In this document: positions 32,010-43,178 of the stretch, piece after piece | Numbering within the stretch: position 1 is the first letter of the stretch | How the letters are laid out: the number at the start of each line of letters is the position of its first letter | Assembly: GCA_030704615.1 (NCBI GenBank) | Contig: CM060731.1 | Location: forward strand, 83,434,756 to 83,498,755 | Direction: 5' to 3' | Length of the DNA: 64,000 bases | Source: Takakia lepidozioides | Taxonomy: Eukaryota > Streptophyta > Takakiopsida > Takakiales > Takakiaceae | Notes under the pieces: model-generated | What the model was told of the DNA's origin: nothing | The model's input: the letters and a program-made list of their open reading frames with translations, nothing else | The model's database searches: none | Program-made: the position numbers and the translations under genes

Positions 32010-32013
32010 GAGA

Positions 32014-32706
32014 GAGAGACTGATGAATGGGATGGTTATGCCTTGTGTGACCGAGGATGATTTCAAGGCTGGGTGCACTGGATGCCTGGCTGAGTTGTGC
32101 ATTGCATTGCATGGTAGATATGTTGCTGTTGACGAAGTGAGGAACCTGTAGACCAAGATTAGAGAGGGAGAGAAAAGGATTTGGGAAGGGAGAGAGCTGC
32201 TCAGTAAAAGGGGTTGATGGGGGATGGCCAATTTGGGGAAATAAGATGAAGAAAACATGAACCCTGAAAGAGACCAGTGGCCCTGCAGTTCATGGCAGAT
32301 CTGAGCTGCCTCCCTCTAAATCTGTGTCACCATTACAAAAGGGGGCTTCCGACGTGTCACTGCTCAAGGGAGCTTCACATTAAGGGTCGTGTTCAGCGCT
32401 GTCATAGGGCTGGTTGCATCACAGAAAAGATCATGGCAGCACTGTTGGCGCTGTGATCATAGGGCAAGGATGTTGTATAAAAATAGAACCAAGACCAAGA
32501 ACAATTCAAAACTCCCCATCCATGTCTTCTCTTCCGCTGCGGCGTGGATGAGGATTGCATGAACTCTGATCACGAACGAACTAAGGGAAATCCACAGCCA
32601 TGTGAAGATGGTTGGATCACTAGAACGTTCCTTCCTTTTGCTTTGCCTTCAACTGAGGAGGAGTACAGATTAGAATCACCCAGAAGGGGATTCACGCCCC
32701 TTCTTT
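32014..32706 (+). repeat. gypsy-1 5' LTR, second part
   Basis: Resumes the LTR at ACTGATGAAT...TTGTGTGACC and ends GGGGATTCACGCCCCTTCTT, as does the gypsy-2 LTR. The tip of the LTR contains AAGGGG...CCCCTT, a short inverted repeat. Confidence 0.75.
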
Positions 32707-32718
32707 TGGTATCAGAGC
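32707..32718 (+). promoter_or_regulatory. gypsy-1 primer-binding site (initiator tRNA-Met)
   Basis: TGGTATCAGAGC directly after the LTR. It is complementary to the 3' end of plant initiator tRNA-Met, the standard primer of plant gypsy and copia elements. Confidence 0.85.
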
Positions 32719-32774
32719 TTCGTTAAATCGTGATATCTACTAGCTAGGGATCTTGATTTGTGTTGGATGGTTTG

Positions 32775-33086
32775 ATGGCAGGCAGAGACCATACACTGAT
32801 TCCTGATGAACCAAGCATTGGAGATGTGCTGATTTGCTTCAGCCGACGCTCACCAAATGCCTACGCAGACCCTTGTTTGTACTTCTTCAACCCTGCTTGG
32901 CGAATAGCTGATGGTGATTTATGTCTTAGAGTGATACATGCTGGTGGAAGAACAACCATAGTACTTTGGATAAGAGAGTTAGGAAGGTGGGAGAAGATAA
33001 ATACCATGGCACGAGAAGTGACGTGGGGAGGTAAAGTAGAGATGTTGCGAAATGGACAGTGGGAGTGGTATAGAGGTCAGCATTAA
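32775..33086 (+). CDS. ORF0 of gypsy-1 (103 residues, unknown)
   Basis: A small open frame between the primer-binding site and gag, starting MAGRDHTLIP. The same-length frame in gypsy-2 (55,453-55,764) differs by only a handful of substitutions. In both it ends WEWYRGQH and a stop before the gag start. I do not recognise the domain; it is Trp/Arg-rich and predicted compact. Conservation of length and frame in two elements with otherwise decaying genes suggests it was translated. Confidence 0.55.
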   Translation: MAGRDHTLIPDEPSIGDVLICFSRRSPNAYADPCLYFFNPAWRIADGDLCLRVIHAGGRTTIVLWIRELGRWEKINTMAREVTWGGKVEMLRNGQWEWYRGQH

Positions 33087-33158
33087 GGGTGTTGCAGAAA
33101 AATTAGAATCAGAATTAGGTGTTAAAACCAGTTTGAACTCAGACTAGAGAGTAGAAAA

Positions 33159-36100
33159 ATAACCAGTCCAACTAGCATAGATGTGCCTTATCATGGTAGG
33201 AATAGTGAAGATGTGAATGACTGGCTGGAAAGGATTCAGATGGAGGCAGATGTCAGAGATTTAAATGAGGATAAAACCTTCAAGGTAGCAAGGCTCAACC
33301 TGAGAGCCAAGGCTGATGAATGGTACCGTAAACAAAACCCTAGACCAGGCAACTGGGAAGATTTCAGGGCAGCCATATCAGCCAAGTTTGGTGTCATTGA
33401 CTTGGCAGAAATCAGGCTGAGGATGGATACCATCAAACAGGAAAATAGACAAAGGGTTCAGACATACTTTGATAGGTTGAACCGGTTGTTTATAAGAAGT
33501 GGGGCGTCTGATTTGGAATAGAGGCGTAGATTTGCAGCAGGTTTGAGACCTGAAATAGCAAGAGTAATGCTGGGCAGGCGCTTCTCTGATGTAGAGGAAG
33601 CACTTGAGACAGCCATTGAGATTGAGAGGGGCCTGGGAAAGTTGGGGGAAATACCTCTAGAGCCATTGGAAGGAGATGATACAGATGAGTCAGTTGTGTT
33701 TGTCAACCCTGTGGACAGAAGACTTGATCAGCTAAACACTACCCTACAGAAGTACTTTGATAGGGGACCAGTCATAGGAGAAAGCTCTGGATCTAGAACA
33801 CCTCCTCGTGTTCGCCTTTGTAACGTTTGTCATAAAGAAGGTCACATAGCTACATATTGTCCTGAAGGAAGAACCCAAGCTAAGTGTGACAAATGTCACC
33901 GGTTTGGGCATTCCACGGAAATGTGTGGTGTGAGATGCAACTTTTGCAAGGTACTAGGGCATACAGAGAGTGAGTGCAGTAGAAAACTTGACCAGACTAT
34001 GATGGGAACTCCTGGAACTAACTTTGTAGATGTGTTCTATGATGATGAGGATGATGTACTCGCAGAAATGACAGATCTGATGTCACAAAACAGTATCAAT
34101 GAAGTCAGACTTCCAAGGACGCGTATCCCTGTCCAGAGTCCTACTGTTGAACCTACAGAGTCACCAGAGAGGAATGGTGAGAGCAGTGAACAGCCAAGCA
34201 AGACCAAGAGTGAGATCTACCCAAAGAACAATTTCAAAGCTGCCATAGAAGGAGGTACTAAATCCAGAATCCTGAACCACTTCTACAAGGGGAGAATATC
34301 CTTGTCTCCCATGGACCTAATCATGACTGTGCCCGGAGAGTTAGACAAATTAAAGGGGCTGGTCAAAGTGGTGGAAAGGGCAATGGTACAACAAAAGGAG
34401 ACAGCTCACAGTGTAGAAATTGTGAGGGATGTTCCAAGGCCTTTGTACTCAGCACACGCTGAGCCCACGATCTCGTATGCTTATACTGGTAAGGTTAAAG
34501 CGCTTCATGTAATGATTACAATGGGAGATTACCAAGTATTAGGCCAAATTGACACCGGTGCCATGCTTTCTGTAATATCCGCAAGTACAGTCAGGGATCT
34601 TGGTATGATGGGATCTGTTGTTACTGATAAGGATGTAAATTATAGAGTAGCCTCAGGTGCTCTTGAGACTGCAATGGGCAGACTTGAGGACATCAAGGTC
34701 AAAGTAGGAGAGCTGACCAATCGCTTGTCCTTTATGGTGGTAAACACGGATACGTATCACATGCTTTTGGGCTTGGACTTTCTCAAAAAGTTTGGCGCGG
34801 TAGTTGACACCGAAGCTGAAACGATTTGTGTACGCTATGGGCCAGGAAAGGATTTTGCTCACTTCCCTTTGCACACTATAAATTATAATGAGCCTGCAGT
34901 CACCAGAACAGCCTACCACAGAGGGGATGAGGGCAGAGTAAGGTATGCAAGCACTACGTCAGCAGGAAATGTCTTGACCCTGACATCAGATGAACAGTAC
35001 CTAGGTTTGTGGGAAGAAGAAAGAAAGCCCGAGGAAGAGTTTGTGGACACGGAGGAAGGATCTCCAGACTCTGACAGCTCTGAATTTGATAAAGATGAGG
35101 AGATGGGAGGATATGAGGAGAACGAAAAGGTAGATAGAGCCCTGAAGAATGTAGAGGAGATAATAGATAATGTCAACCTAGGGGAGGATTTGTTCGAAGA
35201 CCAAGGGATGTCTGAACTCCTTCAGGAAGAGACCCATCGTAGCATGGCTGCCTCTATCATACATGAAGCTTACCAGAAAGCTTGGAATGGTGAACTAGGG
35301 AACAACAACGTGGAAATAGAGGATGATTTCCATGATTGGAATCAGGTTGTGACTCAGGAAGAAAGGCAGAGGGTAGCTAACTCTGTACACCAGGTGGAGG
35401 GAAAGAGTTGGGAACCCAGCCATGAAGAAGAAATGGAGAGTCGTTGGAGAAGTCTGAAATCCAGACTTCACATCAATCCAGAGCTAGCCCTAGAACATAG
35501 GATAGAACTGGAGCAAGAGCTGAGAGAAAATCAGGAATGTTTTGCTCTTAGCAAAGCTGACTTGGGTTATTGCAGTGAGGTGGAACATACAATTGATACA
35601 CAAGGTTTTCCCCCTTGCAGAAGTCGTCCCAGCCGCCTATCAGAGTGGGAGGAAAACGAGGTACAAAGACAGATTGAGACTTTGATCTCACAAGGTAAGA
35701 TGCAGGAAAGTAGTTCAGAATGGTCATGTCCAGTCACCCTTCCACCAAAAAAGGATGGATCCAAGTGTTTTTGTGGTGATTTCAGGCCGGTGAACCGCTT
35801 GACTAGCAGGGACTCTTACCCTATGCCATTAATTCAGGATGTTTTGAACCAGTTGGGGAAAGCCAAGTGGTTCTCTGCTCTGGATTTACAATCTGGTTTT
35901 TGGCATATTAAGATGGACGACCGAGATATAAGCAAAACAGCAGTAATCACCAAGAAGGGATTGTATGAATGGCTGGTCATGCCATTTGGGCTAAAAAATG
36001 CCACTGCTACTTTCCAAAGAACAATGAATAGGGTGCTTAAGGAAGAAATTAAAGATTGCGCCAAGGTCTTTGTAGATGACGTCAATATCCATAGCAAGGA

Positions 36101-37673
36101 CTGGGCAGATCACGTGGGGCACATAAAGAGAGTACTGATGAAGGTTAGAAGGGCCAATCTTAGGCTCAATCCGGACAAGTGTTATTTTGCCAATTTGCAG
36201 TTGGTATTCCTTGGGCATGTGATCTCTGAAGAAGGAACCTGGCCTGATCCAGATAAGATAGCTGCAATTGAAAGGTTTCCCTTGCCCAAAAACCACACTG
36301 CTCTCAAAAGTTATTTGGGGATGACAGGGTATTATAGGCCCTATGTCAAGGGGTATGCTGGAGTGGCAGTACCTTTGTTCACTCTAACCAAGAAGGATGT
36401 GAAGTTTATCTGGAGTGCAGAGGCACAAAACGCCCTTTCTGCCCTACAAGTGAAGCTGGTGACTGCTCCCATTCTGGCCAGGCCAGATTTTTCAAGGCCT
36501 TTCGTCCTGGATGTTGACTGGTCCATCAAAGGAGTGGGGGCAGTCTTGTCACAAAAGGAGTATAAAAAGGAGAGGGTCATTGCATACGCTAGTAAGGTAC
36601 TATCTGATGCTCAGCAAAAATATCACCCTATGGAAGGTGAATGCTATGCCTTGGTGTGGGGAGTATTACACTTTAGGCAGTACCTGTATGGAACCCCTTT
36701 TGTAATCAGGACTGATCACAAACCACTGGAGTGGTTAGCAACGGTAAGTGACGCATATGGACGCAGGGGTAGATGGATCATGATGTTACAAGATTTTGAG
36801 TTTAAAATTGTTCATAGGGCGGGTGCTAGGCATGCTAACGTAGATGCGCTAAGCAGGTATCCAGTGGGAGCAGCTGAGGAAACCGAGGAAATCGAGGTAT
36901 ACTCTACTTCTCTATACAGTCAGAAAAGGGAAGGGAGAAAGAGGGATGGAGCCTATCTTCTTAGACTAGAGTGGGATAGGGGTGCCATCAATGCTTCTCT
37001 ATTTCAATTTAAAGAGGGTAAGAAGGAGTTGAGAGAAGAAGCTCATAGGCAAGTAGGGTATAGCAGTGAAAAGGGGGAGATGATTTGCAAGAGAGAGGAG
37101 TACTATGCATGTATATGGGGTCTTTGGTATTTCAAGAAGACACTGTTGGGATGTCATTTTTCTTTAGAAACAGATCTGGATCCATATTGGTGGCTATACT
37201 CAGAACACCACATAGGCATAGACTTGCTTGGTGACTTTTCATTTGAGTTCGTTCCTGGAATAGATAGATCTTCCACAGGTGGGATGTTGACCAAGGCTCA
37301 TGGTATATTGAAAGGAGAACTAAAACCAGGTGTAATGCCAGATAGGGAAGGAAAGAAGGTGACTTTTGCTGCACGGACTTTTGCCACCAAGACCCAAGGA
37401 GAGGGCATTGATCAATCAACCCCTGTCAATCTGGTAAGGGAAGGTATTTGGAAAGATGTGGGTGCAGGAAGGAAGGAGGTTCCTGCAATCAGCAACAAAG
37501 AAGGGGCAGATCTGATGTCCTCTTGTCCCACCATCCATGTGATTACCCGAGGATCTCATGCTCGTGATCAGGAGCTAAGCAAGGTACGGCCAGCCTGTGA
37601 ACTTGTGGAAGAACTGTCGCGGGGCTTTTACTCACCCATCCCTTCGCTATCCGAGGCGGAAACTCCAAGATAG
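33159..37673 (+). pseudogene. gypsy-1 gag-protease-RT-RNase H (start lost, one stop, no integrase)
   Basis: Aligned with gypsy-2, the gag ATG is ATA at 33,159-33,161, and a TAG at 33,519-33,521 replaces a Gln codon. The rest is open for 1,376 codons from 33,543. Domains by residue of that frame: three CCHC-like zinc knuckles (93-146), aspartic protease DTGA (about 335), RT with LVMPFGLKNA and VFVDD (about 842), and RNase H with VDWS, ECYALVW, RTDHKPLEW (about 1,056) and NVDALSR. A second RNase H-like domain follows, with EEYYACIWG and ETDLDPYWW (about 1,208). The last 13 or so codons, after LVEE, are read from repeat X; the integrase found in gypsy-2 is missing. Confidence 0.85.
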
Positions 37674-38432
37674 AAGAGTTGGAAATCTCTAAGTACTCAG
37701 CCCGCTCAGAACAATCAGTCATGACCTACAGCTAGTGTATCATGGGGGTGTTTCCTATTTGTTTTCCTTTCCGCATTCATGTTAGCTAGCTACCTTACTA
37801 TTGATAATTGAGTATCAATTTGCTCATCAACTCATCTATTCATTCCACAGCTTCACTCAGATCTCTCTACACAGTGCGATTGTATCGTATCAGTATCAGA
37901 ATATGATTTATCAGGTATCAGGCCGAAGCCATTGTGTCTCTAATCTCCTCTACAATATCACTACAACTTTGCATATAACAAGCATTTACTAATCATCTCT
38001 CCTCCTTCCCCATGCTCTCCATGCTTGCTTTTGTTCTTGCTCTCCGCCCGATCCCCTCTCCTCCATGACCAAAAATTCTCCACTCGAGTGCTTCCAAGAT
38101 TGATCCCCCCGTGCTCTCCATGCTTCTCCCTTTATCTTCCTACCCGTGGCTCTAACCGTTTTCCTCACTAACCGTCGTCCGTGAACTAACATGTTCCATT
38201 TGCAGGTGTTGTTTCCCCACAGTTGTTCCCTGTCCTGCTCTCCGTTCCCTATGGTCGTGACAGCTGTGTCAAGCTGTGACTGGCTGTGTGAAACTGTGAC
38301 TGGCTGTGCGACTGTGTTTGGCTGTGTCGGGCTGTGACTGGCTGTGTGGCTGTGTCGGCTGTGACGACTGTGACGAGCTGTGTTGGTTGTGTCGGCTGTG
38401 ACGGGCTGTGTTGGCTGTGATGGACTGTGTAA
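37625..38432. repeat. Repeat X, copy 2
   Basis: Begins CTTTTACTCACCCATCCCTT, exactly like copy 1 at 13,641, here fused in place of the gypsy-1 integrase. It ends in about 170 bp of degenerate GGCTGTGTCG/CTGTGAC minisatellite (38,258-38,430). No gene seen. Confidence 0.7.
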
Positions 38433-38591
38433 CCCCCTTTTACAGTGTGCTGCTGTCACCCCTAAGGCTCCTGTTGATCTCAGTCTGTGCAAAAATTAAG
38501 GGTACCCTACAGATCCCGTAAAAATGTCTAAGTCCCTGGCAGTCCTCTAACATTACCCCTTCCCCTCTCAAAAAGCCGTGTCCTCACGGTT

Positions 38592-39988
38592 TTACTGTTT
38601 GGGATTAGCAAACCTTTGTGAGTGAGCACCCTTCTGACGTTGAGAGTCTCGTGAAGGACTTTGTGTGCGAGCCCGAGGTCTGCCACTGGTTGACGGAGAT
38701 GATTGAACACTACCTGGATATGTAAGGCCCTCTGGAGGCTGATATCGAGGTAATCTTTCAGGCATAGGAGACCCCCGTCGCTTCTTTTCTTCCATCTGAA
38801 TTGCATAGTCTTCTCCCATGTCAAAAGAATCCCTCGAAGAAACAGTTGTATCAGAATCCTCATCGCCTCTCAGGTGTTTTGGTTGTCGAACTTTTGGTGG
38901 AATCCTCTGGGGCATACAATGTTGTCCTACCATGTCTGGAAGTTTATATTTTAAAACTTGGTATAAACGCTGAACTGCAAAATTGGTGAAGACACTGAGC
39001 TCCTTGTCTGTCCAGGTGAGTGGGGTACCAATGACTTGTGACTTGTTCAAGTATTTCCATGCCACATGTGCCTTAGAGAAAATATCATCAATGCCGAATT
39101 TCTGTGTTGACAAATTGTTCCAGGCTGCCTGAAACCATGAACGAATTTGAGAATCGTTTTGCATCATAACTTTTGGCTCATATAGGTACATATGAGGTGG
39201 CACTGAAGGTAAGACCCAATGATCCCCACTGGAATAACTCAGAAAGCGCGCTTGCATCTTTTGCTGCTCAATGTGATAACGTACCAGAAAACAAGCAGGT
39301 AGTATAATCCACATCCCATGACAATACTCGCTACCTCCTTGGTCTTGGTATAAATGAATCCATGTACAACTTGGAAGGCAATTAATTCCCTCAACATTGT
39401 ACCTGCCTCATGCCAGTATTGTGCAAAGTGATGATCTTCAATTGGTCGATTGTTCGGAAGAACTTTAGTCCTAGTTGCCACTGGCAGCCAAATACGCATG
39501 ATTTGGTAGTAATGTGCGAATGACTGCAGAGGACTAAATTCTTTCCAAGCCAAATCCAACATGATGGGAATTTGGTTGAAGGGCAGAATCATAGCCCTAC
39601 TGTACTCCCTTGCAGCTGGAGTTTTAGGTGGGTTAAAAGCAGCATTGCCCCATACCTCAGACTGTGGTGGCTGTGGTGTAGTTGTAGTAACAACAGGGTC
39701 AGCTATTGGCACAGTGACTTGTTGTGATGTTGGTGGCACTGGCTCTTGTACCATTGGCATCTCCTGCACCTCCTGTGAAGAAGACTGAAAAGCTAAAGTT
39801 CTCGCTTTTAAATAAGAAGCCATTAGCTGTTCATCAGGTACACAGACTCTCTTGTCGATATTTGAAGTGAGGTCCTCCACTTGAGTCTGCAGGCCGTCTA
39901 TATCCTCCTGTAACTCTGCTATCCTACTATAGACATTGTCTATAGTAGTTGTGGCAATGTTCTGCACTTGCAGCCTGAGCTCATTCAT
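38592..39988 (-). pseudogene. C-terminal part of the coiled-coil ORF protein (two frames)
   Basis: The frame from 39,988 opens with a coiled coil (IAELQEDIDGLQTQVEDL), then a Pro/Thr/Gln-rich linker, then a Trp/Tyr-rich globular region up to about 39,310. There the frame shifts: the next frame (39,314 to 38,592) continues with HWVLPSVPPHMYLYEP and an Arg/Ser-rich tail (RARTQSPSRDSQ). The overlap in different frames at 39,239-39,314 points to one single-base change. Unrecognised family; the basic Ser/Arg tail may bind nucleic acid. Confidence 0.45.
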
Positions 39989-40035
39989 CTCGCTTTGAGC
40001 TTTTGTGGTGTTTTGCCCTCCACTGGCCCTTGTGC

Positions 40036-42558
40036 TTACCAGACCTGCATAAGGTGGTTATCCACCAAGTTGCTTGTGGTTCCTCTGAGAGTGTGCTCCT
40101 CTATTTGTTTGTACACATCTAACTGCTGTTGTAAAGCCTCCATACGCTTCGCATGAGGTTCAACCAAATTCGCATAGGCAGCAGCCAGATTATTGGCTTC
40201 CTTCCAAGCTTTGTTAGCCACAGAGAGTTCATTTCTATTGGCCATGACCGTTTGTTGCAACTCCAGGATGTGCCTCTCTTGGTCAGCTTCAACCTGCCTG
40301 TATTGCTTGAAAGTATCCTCACTGCGACAGATTGTATTCTTCATGTCGACAATGAGTTTCATTTGCTCAACATTCTCTGCTTCTGCCTTCATACTTTTTT
40401 CCGCTTGACTGTTTATTTCTATTGTAGATTGGTCAAGCATAGTTGTGAGTGTAGCACATTGGATGGCCATCCTGTCATGCACTGTCTGCAACTCCGTATG
40501 TAGTGCATTTACTTGTTGCAACTTGCTTTCATGCTTCACCTGCATTTGGTATAGCTGTTGCTTATGTGCTTCGTGCAACTGGTCTTGCGCGAGGCCTGCC
40601 TCAATCAATTGTTCCTTGGCCAATTGCAGAGCCGCTTCTGTATTTTCCAAAACCTGCTGCATCTTGAGAGTGACCTCCTCATCGACCTTGTTTGCACACT
40701 CAGTGGCTAGTCGAGCCTCAAACTCCTTCATGAGTTCCTCTCTCAAGGCTGTCAATTGGGTAGTTGGAACATGGGATTTGACATAAGTCCCCAACAAATT
40801 AAGTGTCCTGCCTATGGAACTCATCAGCATTGCCTGTTGAGGGTCATCATGGTGAGGTTGCTGCTGTTCCTCCTGATCCTCAACCGTGTGATGTCTCACG
40901 AACCATTCAGGCCATTGTCCCACCGGATTTTCTTCCTGAACCACATCATCCATCACCGGTGCTGCAGTGTCTTGACATTCTACCTGTGGTACCTCCGCCA
41001 CAGGTGTGTGTATTATATGCACCTCAGGATTTCCCTTGGGCAACTGTTGCACCTCTGGAATCTCTGTCTCCTTGACCAGACCAGAATATTCATAGAGAAG
41101 GTCCCCCTTCTCAATTTCCGCCACTATCTGTTCTGTAGTTGGAATATCTAACCCTTCTTTTTCCAAATCAATTATTTCTGGTTGAGCTGCATGGACAACT
41201 TGTAACCTTGTGACAAGCCGATCAGCTGGCTGTGATGGTTGTGATACTGAAGTAACTTCCTCCTCCCTTTCTGAAGGTCCTGCTTCCAGTAATAGCAGTT
41301 CTCTGTGCTGTTGTGCCCCTTCCTGCACATGAGCTTGGGAAACATTATCATGCGGAATCCGTGAAGCCAGTGGATCCGCGACTACAGTTTTTCCCCGTCT
41401 CTGCCTCTTAGTCTCGGGTTGCCCTGCTAGTCCACCCTCACTATGTGAAGAGCCTTGCTCTTCCATTGCAGTGGTTTCTGGCTCAAACACTCCCATCTCC
41501 TTTCTTTCTTGCGCATCAAGTATGCCAGAATCAAGAATTATTTGAGCAATGATTGGGCCAGGCACTATGATAGGAGACTTTGCGGTAGTACCTTGTAATC
41601 TTTTCATCTCCTCTACCAGTGCGTTGTACATTATGTCCGCCCATTCTACCTCTTGTCCTTTCAGGGCTTTGAGTATTTCCTCCGTGAAGGATCTGCTCAA
41701 ATACTGTTGGTTCTGTTTCATGGCAATCAGAACGTTCAATACCTGGCCTACCTCCTTTAGCCCTGGGTACACGGCCTTGGTACAAGCATAACCCTGAGTT
41801 TTAAAGAAACTCCCTTCTTGGAATAAGTCCCCTATTTGCAGTCTTGCCCTGTGCTCCTCCACATGCACCTGACCTGCTGGCAATCGAAACAATTGCTGGA
41901 GGTATAGGGGAGTAATTACTAATTCAACTCCCTTCACCGTTGTTGTTCCTGTCCTTGGCTCAAAGTTCTGCAAGAATTGTAACATGTACTGTCTATGGTG
42001 CAATGTCCAATCTATGCTTTGCAATCCTTGCAATCTCAGCTCCTTTAGTATCTGTACTGCCTGTGGAGTAGCAATCGTTTGTTTCTGCAGGATTGTGGTG
42101 CTCTTCACCCTGATTTCCTCCATTCCTCTCACTCTCTTCATTCTAGACCCACAGAAATGTTTTGGCTGTAACAACTGAAGAAATGCCTGTAGTGCACAAA
42201 GCATAAACGTATGTTTGCCACAAAAAGCTATGGGTAATTTCTTGTAAGCCTGTGGGGCTTGCAAGCATCGCTCAAGAGAAAAGATCCGCTCTGTTGTTTT
42301 GTCCCTATGCCACTGCGTAAGTAGTATTGCAAGCGTATAGTCTGTTAGTTCCTCCATAGCTTCAAAGCTATCGCATTGATGGTTTGTCCCTTCGCGACGC
42401 CCGTTACTTAGAACGACGCCGTCTCTTGTGCCTAATTCCCCTCCAATTTCTTGATCCCTTCTCTGGCTTTTGATTGGCTGTAACCGCTGTGACTGGATTT
42501 TTGATTTAATGTTCTTTAGTGAACTTTCCCTATTGGACTGTCCACTAGGATTACACAT
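40036..42558 (-). CDS. 840-residue protein with long coiled coil (unknown, mobile-element-like)
   Basis: An uninterrupted frame. Residues from about 60 to 320 form a globular region (for example VELVITPLYLQQLFRLPAGQ and ALKGQEVEWADIMYNALVEE) with a flavour of plant transposon-associated domains; I cannot name it. Then come an acidic/Gln-rich linker (about 330-560) and a heptad-rich coiled coil to the end (LREELMKEFEARLATE through MEALQQQLDVYKQIEE). It is followed within 50 bp by another coiled-coil frame, so the native protein was probably longer, about 1,300 residues. Remaining open over 2.5 kb suggests recent activity. Confidence 0.5.
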   Translation of the reverse strand: MCNPSGQSNRESSLKNIKSKIQSQRLQPIKSQRRDQEIGGELGTRDGVVLSNGRREGTNHQCDSFEAMEELTDYTLAILLTQWHRDKTTERIFSLERCLQAPQAYKKLPIAFCGKHTFMLCALQAFLQLLQPKHFCGSRMKRVRGMEEIRVKSTTILQKQTIATPQAVQILKELRLQGLQSIDWTLHHRQYMLQFLQNFEPRTGTTTVKGVELVITPLYLQQLFRLPAGQVHVEEHRARLQIGDLFQEGSFFKTQGYACTKAVYPGLKEVGQVLNVLIAMKQNQQYLSRSFTEEILKALKGQEVEWADIMYNALVEEMKRLQGTTAKSPIIVPGPIIAQIILDSGILDAQERKEMGVFEPETTAMEEQGSSHSEGGLAGQPETKRQRRGKTVVADPLASRIPHDNVSQAHVQEGAQQHRELLLLEAGPSEREEEVTSVSQPSQPADRLVTRLQVVHAAQPEIIDLEKEGLDIPTTEQIVAEIEKGDLLYEYSGLVKETEIPEVQQLPKGNPEVHIIHTPVAEVPQVECQDTAAPVMDDVVQEENPVGQWPEWFVRHHTVEDQEEQQQPHHDDPQQAMLMSSIGRTLNLLGTYVKSHVPTTQLTALREELMKEFEARLATECANKVDEEVTLKMQQVLENTEAALQLAKEQLIEAGLAQDQLHEAHKQQLYQMQVKHESKLQQVNALHTELQTVHDRMAIQCATLTTMLDQSTIEINSQAEKSMKAEAENVEQMKLIVDMKNTICRSEDTFKQYRQVEADQERHILELQQTVMANRNELSVANKAWKEANNLAAAYANLVEPHAKRMEALQQQLDVYKQIEEHTLRGTTSNLVDNHLMQVW

Positions 42559-42678
42559 ATGACAAGAATTTCGCTTTTCTTTACTTGCCGTTTGTTCCGT
42601 TCCCCTTTTCTGTATTCATTAATGGGCCCGCCATTCATCCGAATTGACGCGCTAAGTAGGTACTTTGACGGCCATTCT

Positions 42679-43178
42679 NNNNNNNNNNNNNNNNNNNNNN
42701 NNNNNNNNNNNNNNNNNNNNNNNNNNNNNNNNNNNNNNNNNNNNNNNNNNNNNNNNNNNNNNNNNNNNNNNNNNNNNNNNNNNNNNNNNNNNNNNNNNNN
42801 NNNNNNNNNNNNNNNNNNNNNNNNNNNNNNNNNNNNNNNNNNNNNNNNNNNNNNNNNNNNNNNNNNNNNNNNNNNNNNNNNNNNNNNNNNNNNNNNNNNN
42901 NNNNNNNNNNNNNNNNNNNNNNNNNNNNNNNNNNNNNNNNNNNNNNNNNNNNNNNNNNNNNNNNNNNNNNNNNNNNNNNNNNNNNNNNNNNNNNNNNNNN
43001 NNNNNNNNNNNNNNNNNNNNNNNNNNNNNNNNNNNNNNNNNNNNNNNNNNNNNNNNNNNNNNNNNNNNNNNNNNNNNNNNNNNNNNNNNNNNNNNNNNNN
43101 NNNNNNNNNNNNNNNNNNNNNNNNNNNNNNNNNNNNNNNNNNNNNNNNNNNNNNNNNNNNNNNNNNNNNNNNNNNNNN
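42679..43178. other. Assembly gap of exactly 500 N
   Basis: A fixed-length N run typical of scaffolding. Frames reported across it are artefacts. The order and distance of the flanks are not established. Confidence 0.98.

Larger units (their letters stand above)
15881..32013 (-). mobile_element. Penelope-like RT element with 1.9-kb terminal direct repeats, inserted in gypsy-1 LTR
   Basis: Bounded by direct repeats 15,881-17,799 and 30,093-32,009. Coding is on the minus strand: ORF1 (about 29,980 to 28,523) and an RT ORF split by the nested MULE. Removing it restores the gypsy LTR order. The target is an AG-rich AGAGAG, so the exact duplication is ambiguous. No TG...CA ends, tRNA primer site, protease, RNase H or integrase were found, which argues against an ordinary LTR retrotransposon. 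Penelope-like elements are known to carry pseudo-LTRs. Net length without the MULE is about 8.1 kb. Confidence 0.6.
14372..37624 (+). mobile_element. gypsy-1: degenerate Ty3/gypsy element, 5' LTR split by nested insertions, integrase and 3' LTR missing
   Basis: Parts: 5' LTR first part 14,372-15,880; insertion 15,881-32,013; LTR second part 32,014-32,706; primer-binding site 32,707-32,718; small ORF0; gag-pol to 37,624. The LTR parts are homologous and collinear with the gypsy-2 LTR read on the minus strand (TGTAGTGTGAATGCAGGG start). The coding part ends after the second RNase H-like domain, where repeat X copy 2 begins. The integrase present in gypsy-2 is absent, as is a 3' LTR. Confidence 0.78.
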
